Of a stretch of DNA of 64,000 nucleotides, positions 47,940 to 52,964 are shown one piece after another. The translations under genes and the position numbers were made by a program. Location: the NCBI GenBank assembly GCA_028687935.1, contig JAQTZE010000004.1:129875-193874 (forward strand), read 5' to 3'. Position 1 is the stretch's first letter. Every line of letters starts with the position of its first letter. A model generated the notes under the pieces. It saw only the letters and a program-made list of their open reading frames with translations, was not told the DNA's origin and ran no database searches. Origin of the DNA: Sulfurimonas sp. GTDB taxonomy: Bacteria; Campylobacterota; Campylobacteria; Campylobacterales; Sulfurimonadaceae.

Positions 47940-49625
47940 TTACCTCATTTTAAAAGCTGTATAAAATAATTTAACAGCAGTTAACATAAACATAAGAGAA
48001 AAAATATAATAAAAAATAGAAAAGAAATGAGAAAATATTTCACATAAATTGATAGAAATAGGACGACCGAAAGCAGTACCCGAGAAAGTAGGGGCGCAAC
48101 CTGTTGACATTGTAGGAGATGGTAAACCACCGTTCAAAATTTGAGTCAAATTATTATAATCACTTTGAATATCATCAGTAATTGCGTAAAAAGAAGAAAG
48201 AATAGAATCAACAGCGTTGCGATTAGCAGTTTGATTAGCATCTTCAATGTAACGCAAAGTAGTATTAGAATCAGAAGAATTTGAATCACTAGTTGTTGAA
48301 TTTCTATCAAGTTTGGAACTGATATCACCTAAAATAGAATTAGTAGAATTTATGTCACCACGGATAGCATTTAGAAGCTCTTCAATGCGTCCTAATGATT
48401 GATTTGTGGTAGTATTTCCATCTTGAGCAATTGGAGCGGTAGAATTATTGTCACCTAATGTATCATCGGGATTTGTATCATCGGGATCGGTGGTATTAGA
48501 ATCAGGAAGATTTTGAACACAATCACCAAAGGAATCCATAGTATAACCAGATTCACAAATACAAGAAGTTTGATTTGCATCTAAAGTTAAATGATGAACA
48601 GCAGAACATTCTGGAGGAGGAAGAAGAACACACTCCAAATCAGAAGATAAAATTATCATGCCGTTATCATTACAACCGCCAATTATTCTATGAGTACTTA
48701 AATCACAAGTATTTCTTAAATTATTTAATTCAGTCTCGCAAGGGGAAGTAGTAGGAACACATTTAGTGTCAGTTTCATTAATAACACCTAGAGTTCCATT
48801 AACTCCCATATCCTCATCATCGCAAACATAAATAAAATCGTTTGTAGTTGCATCACAAGAAGCAGAAGCAGTAGCCAACTGGTCGGAACAGCTCAAAAAC
48901 TGCATTTCTAAACCATAACATATAGAATCACAAGAATTCCAAGACATAGAAGAAAATTTCATAAGATTTGGATAATCAATCAAACTTCCAAAACATTCGG
49001 ATTGTGTAATATTTGGCAAAGGAAAACCAGAAAGAGGAGAACAAGTCTCCAAAACACCGTAAAGCGTCCAGCTCTCTAAATCGCCACAAGTATCAGTCCA
49101 ACACTGTAAACTATTATATGCAGTACCGTTTGAAATGTAAGGATTTCCACTTGTAACGAAATCATTACATTCTGTTAATGTGATATCATGCAAAATAGGA
49201 GTTTTATTTTGAGGTTGAGACTCAGGAGTACAAGAAGTTTTACAAGAACAATCAGTAAAGTCTAAGTCCTCACCAGCAGGACAAGCTTTAAGGTCGCCTA
49301 AAGTGATATTTTTAGATTCATATTTCGCCCAAAAGAAAATATAATTACTGCCATTTTTAGCACAGTCACGAACACTTAATAATTTATAATTAGTATCAGT
49401 ATTCCAAGCAATAGCTTGATTAATACAACCGGAATCAACAATACTTTGAGCTGATGAGCCAGCATATTGGTAATTATCACCCCATTCAAAAACCCGTGTA
49501 GAATAATCACGACATTGGGTTTGTGGCGTACCGTTAAAATTCAAAATTTGGTCAAAAGTAACACCAGAAGAAAATAAAGAAGAAGTCAAAAATAAACTAA
49601 AAAATAAAAATAATAATGTTTTCAT
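47940..49625 (-). CDS. pIII-like adsorption protein with acidic N-glycosylation sequons
   Basis: A 561-residue minor coat protein: signal peptide (about 1-20), a Cys-rich N-terminal receptor-binding region (about 28-370), a Asp/Asn/Ser/Thr-rich linker (about 345-470), and a C-terminal domain ending in a membrane segment (about 532-555) with a short basic tail. This is the pIII plan: exported, anchored in the inner membrane, placed at the virion tip. The linker has nine D-x-N-x-S/T sequons (N351, N377, N394, N404, N426, N442, N449, N454, N464), the form recognised by PglB. The N-terminal region has several N-x-S/T sites but none with the acidic residue. Confidence 0.8.
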   Translation of the reverse strand: MKTLLFLFFSLFLTSSLFSSGVTFDQILNFNGTPQTQCRDYSTRVFEWGDNYQYAGSSAQSIVDSGCINQAIAWNTDTNYKLLSVRDCAKNGSNYIFFWAKYESKNITLGDLKACPAGEDLDFTDCSCKTSCTPESQPQNKTPILHDITLTECNDFVTSGNPYISNGTAYNSLQCWTDTCGDLESWTLYGVLETCSPLSGFPLPNITQSECFGSLIDYPNLMKFSSMSWNSCDSICYGLEMQFLSCSDQLATASASCDATTNDFIYVCDDEDMGVNGTLGVINETDTKCVPTTSPCETELNNLRNTCDLSTHRIIGGCNDNGMIILSSDLECVLLPPPECSAVHHLTLDANQTSCICESGYTMDSFGDCVQNLPDSNTTDPDDTNPDDTLGDNNSTAPIAQDGNTTTNQSLGRIEELLNAIRGDINSTNSILGDISSKLDRNSTTSDSNSSDSNTTLRYIEDANQTANRNAVDSILSSFYAITDDIQSDYNNLTQILNGGLPSPTMSTGCAPTFSGTAFGRPISINLCEIFSHFFSIFYYIFSLMFMLTAVKLFYTAFKMR

Positions 49626-49626
49626 T

Positions 49627-49743
49627 TTAATGTCTCAATAAAGATATTGCACCGAAAAGAGGAGCAATAACAACAGTCAAATTAATAAGAATTGAAGCAA
49701 AATAATTTATGACTTCAAAATTAGTAATCTCAAGTAAAATCAT
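49627..49743 (-). CDS. 38-residue single-span phage membrane protein
   Basis: Starts at ATG 49743, overlapping the upstream stop by 4 bp (ATGA), and ends 1 bp before the pIII-like start. The peptide has one hydrophobic segment (NYFASILINLTVVIAPLFGA) and a basic end (LLRH). Size and position suggest a pVII/pIX-type minor tip protein. No signal peptide is needed for such proteins. Confidence 0.6.
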   Translation of the reverse strand: MILLEITNFEVINYFASILINLTVVIAPLFGAISLLRH

Positions 49744-50102
49744 CTTTTACCGCCTACAGCCATAAAAGCTTGTATTGAAAAATACATAAAAACACCCCCG
49801 AAAATAACACCGATTAGACCGAGAAGAAAATTAAACTGTTCTATAGTCATACCAAGTTTTGTGGAAAAATCAGGACGACAAGAATTATCAGAAGATGAAA
49901 AAGTATAGTTTGGGATTACAGTTTGAGCGTATTTATCCGTGGTAGTTGCATACCAAGTGTTATTGTCTGAACGCAAATAATAAAAAGAACCAAGCCTTGA
50001 ATAATAATCTTCTATACAATAAGAATTTGCATCAAGAAGATAAGAAGCAGAAGAAACGCTTTGAAATGTTATTAATAATAATAATATTTTAAAAAATTTC
50101 AT
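49740..50102 (-). CDS. Exported small phage protein with C-terminal membrane anchor
   Basis: A 120-residue protein with a signal peptide (cleavage near SVSSAS), a periplasmic domain of about 65 residues with two Cys, and a C-terminal membrane segment (about 90-112) ending GGKR. It lies between the coat genes and the pIII-like gene, so it is probably a minor virion or assembly protein. No family recognised. Confidence 0.65.
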   Translation of the reverse strand: MKFFKILLLLITFQSVSSASYLLDANSYCIEDYYSRLGSFYYLRSDNNTWYATTTDKYAQTVIPNYTFSSSDNSCRPDFSTKLGMTIEQFNFLLGLIGVIFGGVFMYFSIQAFMAVGGKR

Positions 50103-50123
50103 TTTTTCCTCTTAATTTTTCTC

Positions 50124-50138
50124 AAAAGCCAAAAGGCT
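50124..50138 (-). terminator. Weak terminator after the coat genes
   Basis: AGCC-TTTT-GGCT followed by TTTTGAG on the minus strand directly after the second coat gene. A partial terminator behind the major coat gene is usual in filamentous phages, to give coat protein in excess. Confidence 0.45.
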
Positions 50139-50253
50139 AATGAGAATTTTTAGCGACTATAATCGCTTTATTTACACCCCAAACAACAGCTAAAGAAGCA
50201 ATCAACAAACTAAACAAAGCCGTTATAACTTCCAAATTTATGTCAGGCAACAT
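50137..50253 (-). CDS. Coat-like small phage protein B (pVIII-like paralogue)
   Basis: A 38-residue peptide: acidic N-terminus (MLPDINLEV), a hydrophobic middle and a Lys-containing end (NKAIIVAKNSH). It shares the AVVWGVNKAI segment with the neighbouring coat-like protein A (AVIWGVVKAI), so the two are paralogues. It lies 5 bp after gene A. Either the major coat or an accessory coat subunit. Confidence 0.65.
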   Translation of the reverse strand: MLPDINLEVITALFSLLIASLAVVWGVNKAIIVAKNSH

Positions 50254-50258
50254 ATCAA

Positions 50259-50384
50259 TTAAGCTCTTGAAGCTAAACCGATAGCTTTTACAACGCCCCA
50301 GATTACCGCTGTAGCAGTAAGCATGAGAGAACCAACTGCAAGAACGTCAGCTGTATTAAATGCTAATCCCGTGATATCCATCAT
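50259..50384 (-). CDS. Coat-like small phage protein A (probable major coat pVIII)
   Basis: A 41-residue peptide with the pVIII plan: short acidic amphipathic N-terminus (DITGLAFNTAD), one membrane helix and a basic C-terminus (ending KAIGLASRA). No signal peptide, as in Pf3-type coat proteins. AAAGGAA precedes two adjacent ATG codons (50384 and 50381); either could start. A TATAAT box and hairpin lie about 110 bp upstream. Confidence 0.7.
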   Translation of the reverse strand: MMDITGLAFNTADVLAVGSLMLTATAVIWGVVKAIGLASRA

Positions 50385-50627
50385 AATTTCCTTTTGTTAA
50401 GCTAGAGTTCGTAATAACTCTGCATAAATCTAATTACGCAAGTTTGTGCAAAGTTATAACTATTCTAAAATGACTTTTAAAGAGCGGTGATTATAGGCGG
50501 AAGTCGTAGACTTCCATCGTTTACCCCAAACGCTAACTTTAATACATGAGAAAGAAACTCTAATAAGAAATTCAATCAACTCCTAACGCTACGCTAACGG
50601 AAGCTTATACCCTGCGGGTGGCTGGTG
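50385..50627. other. Intergenic region with coat promoter and possible replication signals
   Basis: On the minus strand TATAAT (50495-50490) would start coat-gene transcription. A perfect 7-bp hairpin GGAAGTC-GTA-GACTTCC lies at 50499-50515, and CGCTAAC occurs at 50531-50537 and 50592-50598 with a related CTAACG nearby. These could be terminator and promoter signals or a Rep recognition region. No gene is seen here. Confidence 0.4.
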
Positions 50628-50972
50628 TTATACTTTTTTAACTGGTTTAGGTCTCTCAAATTTTGAATAATCAAGAGGATTTTTTTCAAGTGTAAGAACT
50701 GGCATAGATTTGTCAGGGTATGCTTGAACACCGTATTGTGTAACTTTGATAAGGTAAGGGAGGGCTACAGTAGAGCCAATTTTCTCTTTGAGTTCGTCAT
50801 AGTACTCTTCATCTGTAGAAATAGTCTCAACTGATATTTTTTTATATCCTTCTTCGTCAACGCCGTTAAACATCACGGTTAATTCTGTGCTGTAGCTTAC
50901 TTTGTCAGTTTTTTTGTCTGTGTACTCTGTAGGTTTTACTTCCATAAGAGTTCCTATTAGGTGAGTAGTCAT
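50628..50972 (-). CDS. Small phage protein, candidate ssDNA-binding protein (gV-like)
   Basis: A 114-residue soluble, charged protein with a predicted beta-rich body (VKPTEYTDKK, YSTELTVMFNG) and a Lys/Pro end. Filamentous phages need a ssDNA-binding protein of about this size, encoded upstream of the coat genes, and this is the only suitable candidate. The fold assignment is weak from sequence alone. AAAGGAGTG precedes the ATG by a standard distance. Confidence 0.55.
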   Translation of the reverse strand: MTTHLIGTLMEVKPTEYTDKKTDKVSYSTELTVMFNGVDEEGYKKISVETISTDEEYYDELKEKIGSTVALPYLIKVTQYGVQAYPDKSMPVLTLEKNPLDYSKFERPKPVKKV

Positions 50973-51328
50973 TGTGTCACTCCTTTAAGTGAATAAAAGT
51001 TTCACTTAATCAATAAATCTATCAATTAAGTTTTATAAATCTATGTAAGGGCTTACATTGCGCATCACGAAAATAAGCGACTTAGTGCCTCATATAGACT
51101 TATAGAACTTAATAAAGTAAAATTAAGTGTTTAGAAAGTATGAAGTGAGTTTTTTCAATTCAAGGGAAAAAATAAACCCTTATAATCCGCTCACAGTTCG
51201 TACTCTCTAGACACCTAACAATTTTTGTCACTTCGTTTTTTAAATCTAATCCCCGAAGAAGTGACTGATCAGGGCTAGATAAGTTAGCTTTTAACGTCTT
51301 CATTTCAAATGGACGTGATATCAACGGC
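50973..51328. other. Long intergenic region rich in inverted repeats, candidate phage origin
   Basis: About 356 bp without a convincing gene. Visible structures: ACTTAAT/ATTAAGT near 51003-51035, and GTCACTTC (about 51227-51234) paired with GAAGTGAC (about 51256-51263). One weak 47-residue ORF lies inside. In filamentous phages the origin lies in such a gap, so this and the 50385-50627 gap are the two candidates. Confidence 0.4.
51160..51303 (-). CDS. Doubtful 47-residue ORF
   Basis: ATG 51303 to TGA 51160; the peptide begins MKTLKANLSSPDQSLLRG. It has no ribosome site and lies in the inverted-repeat-rich gap, overlapping the GTCACTTC repeats. It may well be chance. Confidence 0.2.
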   Translation of the reverse strand: MKTLKANLSSPDQSLLRGLDLKNEVTKIVRCLESTNCERIIRVYFFP

Positions 51329-51664
51329 TTACATCAGACTGTTTGCAAACTTATGTGACTGCGTTTCAAAAATTGAAAATTGAAAATATTGTTTTAAATC
51401 ATCACAAAATTGATTAACATCTTCATAAATAGTAAAAAATTTATAAGAAGGAGAAAAGTAAGTAAAATAATCTTCACGACGAAGTTCAAGACAAACGCAT
51501 GTATCATCTTTATTAACATTTATGATATTATTAGTAATAGAAGTGACTATAGTTGTAAAACCAGTTTTTATATAACCGAATACCTCATTACAATAAGAAA
51601 TTAGATTATCAAAGAAAGGCTCAAAGAGTTTGAGTTGGATTTTATTGTCTTGATTTACTTGCAT
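51329..51664 (-). CDS. Hypothetical early phage protein
   Basis: A 111-residue soluble protein from ATG 51664, with GAGGTG six bases before it. Aromatic-rich (DYFTYFSPSYKFFTIYE) with several Cys. It is the first gene of the minus-strand phage operon, divergent from the repressor across the operator region, the place of a Cro-like or early regulatory product. No family recognised. Confidence 0.6.
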   Translation of the reverse strand: MQVNQDNKIQLKLFEPFFDNLISYCNEVFGYIKTGFTTIVTSITNNIINVNKDDTCVCLELRREDYFTYFSPSYKFFTIYEDVNQFCDDLKQYFQFSIFETQSHKFANSLM

Positions 51665-51679
51665 TTTAGTCACCTCAAA

Positions 51680-51770
51680 TTGTAATAGTTACATCTTTTA
51701 AACATATATATTGTAACAGTTACAAACTTAAAAAACAATAAAATTATGTAAAATATTGTAATAATTACAT
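51680..51770. promoter_or_regulatory. Three palindromic operators between phage repressor and early operon
   Basis: TTGTAATAGTTACAT (51680-51694), TTGTAACAGTTACAA (51711-51725, perfect dyad) and TTGTAATAATTACAT (51756-51770) share the form TTGTAAy-n-rTTACAa. They fill the space between the divergent repressor and early genes, and a fourth copy stands before the integrase. A lambda-like operator cluster is the natural reading. Confidence 0.7.
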
Positions 51771-51802
51771 AAAATTAGTCTATATTTTGAAAGGTTTACA
51801 AA

Positions 51803-52012
51803 ATGAACAAAAATCAATTAGCTGAAATGATGGGAATATCATTAAAAACACTATACAACTGGGAAAAAGAAAAACCTGATCTAGTTAGATTAATTAATCA
51901 AGGTTTGGCACTAGATGAAAGTATTGAAGCAACAAGAGAACATTTAAAAAAGCTTGAAGAAATAAAAGGGCAAGCAAGTATTGGAAAATTTAATTTGAAA
52001 AAGGGAATCTAA
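51803..52012 (+). CDS. Helix-turn-helix phage repressor
   Basis: A 69-residue DNA-binding protein with a Cro/CI-like helix-turn-helix (NQLAEMMGISLKTLYNWEKE, about 4-23) followed by a helical probable dimerisation part. It is divergent from all other phage genes and faces three matching palindromes, so it is the probable lysogeny repressor. AAAGG precedes the ATG. The nuclease-like gene follows 1 bp after its stop. Confidence 0.8.
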   Translation: MNKNQLAEMMGISLKTLYNWEKEKPDLVRLINQGLALDESIEATREHLKKLEEIKGQASIGKFNLKKGI

Positions 52013-52013
52013 A

Positions 52014-52619
52014 TTGCAGATATTTTTTATAGTAGTTATTTTTTTAATGATATTTGCTTTTATATTAATGGTTAAATACATAGAAAAAAATTTACCAAAA
52101 AAATTAAAAAGAGAGAAAAAAAGTTGGAAAGAAGATATAAATAAAAAAGAGAGATTGAAAAAAGAATATTATGAAAATTTAAAAAAAATAAAAGAAGCAG
52201 AATTTACAATCAAACAAGACAAAAATAAAATAAAAGGTGATAGCTATGAAAAATTTGTAGCAAATCATTTTAAAGAGCTTGGATATTATGTATGGGAACA
52301 TGGAAAAGAAAAAGGAAAACTTGACGGAGGAATAGATCTGTTTATAAAAAAAGGGAATGAAGTTTATTTTGTACAATGCAAAAATTGGGAGAACTGGAAG
52401 ATAAACCATGATACAGTACAAGCAGTACAAACAAAAGTAAGAAACTATATGAAAGAAAATCCAAATCTTACAAAACTGCTCAATGGAAATGATAAGAAAA
52501 TACTCTATGTAATGCCAAAAGCATCACTCACAAAATCAGCTTATGCCTATATAAAAACTCATAGTGAAATACTAGATTTTAAGATAATTCCAATGAATAA
52601 AGAAAATTTTAAAGGGTAA
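52014..52619 (+). CDS. Membrane-anchored Mrr/restriction-endonuclease-like protein
   Basis: A 201-residue protein: N-terminal membrane segment (about 3-21), a highly charged helical stretch (about 25-70) and a C-terminal nuclease-like domain with E79 (YEKFV), D108 (GGIDLFI) and Q121-x-K123 (FVQCKNW), the D-(E/Q)xK pattern of the Mrr-type fold. It starts at TTG one base after the repressor stop, so it is made in the lysogen. This suggests a superinfection-exclusion or anti-phage role at the membrane; that is inference. It ends at the right phage boundary. Confidence 0.75.
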   Translation: MQIFFIVVIFLMIFAFILMVKYIEKNLPKKLKREKKSWKEDINKKERLKKEYYENLKKIKEAEFTIKQDKNKIKGDSYEKFVANHFKELGYYVWEHGKEKGKLDGGIDLFIKKGNEVYFVQCKNWENWKINHDTVQAVQTKVRNYMKENPNLTKLLNGNDKKILYVMPKASLTKSAYAYIKTHSEILDFKIIPMNKENFKG

Positions 52620-52625
52620 GCTTTT

Positions 52626-52649
52626 TTCGAACCTCTCCTCGTCCACCAC
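52626..52649 (+). repeat. attR: right phage attachment repeat
   Basis: A 24-bp copy of the tRNA-Ser 3' end, identical to 41769-41792, followed by T and then GAAGACCT as at the left side. The rest of a tRNA is absent, so this is the target-site copy rather than a second tRNA gene. Confidence 0.9.
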
Positions 52650-52818
52650 TGAAGACCTTCTTTTTTAAAAAATCCCTTTAAACAAAACTTATTTTCAAAA
52701 CACTATTTTTCGCCTCAATTTGGCTCTTTTATTATCTTGTTTTTTTCATTTCTGGCATTGTAAATTTGGAATGCTTGATTATGATAAATTTTATGTAACA
52801 GTATTTTTTTTGATAGAA

Positions 52819-52922
52819 GAAAAAAGAGAGTGCGGTGGATTGAGGATGACTTGAAGTCAGAGCCTTACACAGGGACCGCAACCTGTTTATTATAGCCCAC
52901 TCGTTTCTCACTCGGATAAACT
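52819..52922 (-). ncRNA. tracrRNA of the type II-C CRISPR system
   Basis: Read on the minus strand, the anti-repeat (about 52922-52889) contains TTATCCGAGTGAGAAA and GGGCTATAA, both identical to the plus-strand repeat and so complementary to the crRNA repeat, separated by a 5-nt bulge in place of GG. Then comes ACAGG-TTGCGGT-CCTGT, followed by a tail whose ACCGC can pair with GCGGT, and a CTCTCTTTTTT end. This parallels the C. jejuni tracrRNA with its GCGG/CCGC pairing. It is divergent from cas9; the region 52650-52818 between attR and the RNA end shows no gene. Confidence 0.9.
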
Positions 52923-52932
52923 ATTAATGTTA

Positions 52933-52941
52933 TGATATAAT
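52933..52941 (+). promoter_or_regulatory. Extended -10 promoter for cas9
   Basis: TGATATAAT (TGn-TATAAT) 24-32 bp before the cas9 ATG; AAAGGAAA serves as the ribosome site. The tracrRNA promoter must lie in the same 40 bp on the other strand, so the two promoters overlap. Confidence 0.65.
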
Positions 52942-52964
52942 TTTTTCAATTAAAGGAAATTGAA

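Larger units (their letters stand above)
41769..52649. mobile_element. Integrated filamentous phage (inovirus-like), about 10.9 kb
   Basis: Bounded by a 24-bp direct repeat of the tRNA-Ser 3' end, with an integrase at the tRNA side. It contains genes in filamentous-phage style: repressor, ssDNA-binding candidate, tiny coat proteins, pIII-like adsorption protein, pVI-like protein, Zot/pI ATPase, pIV secretin and HUH replication initiator. Almost all are on the minus strand with frequent 4-bp ATGA overlaps. No frameshifts or truncations are seen in the core genes, so it may still form phage. Its base composition is more AT-rich than the flanks and the host octamer AAACGCAG is nearly absent. Confidence 0.9.

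Noticed and set aside
52620..52660. A second tRNA-Ser gene at the right end of the phage
   Set aside because: Only the last 24 bp of the tRNA sequence are present; the upstream arms are missing, so it is an attachment site.
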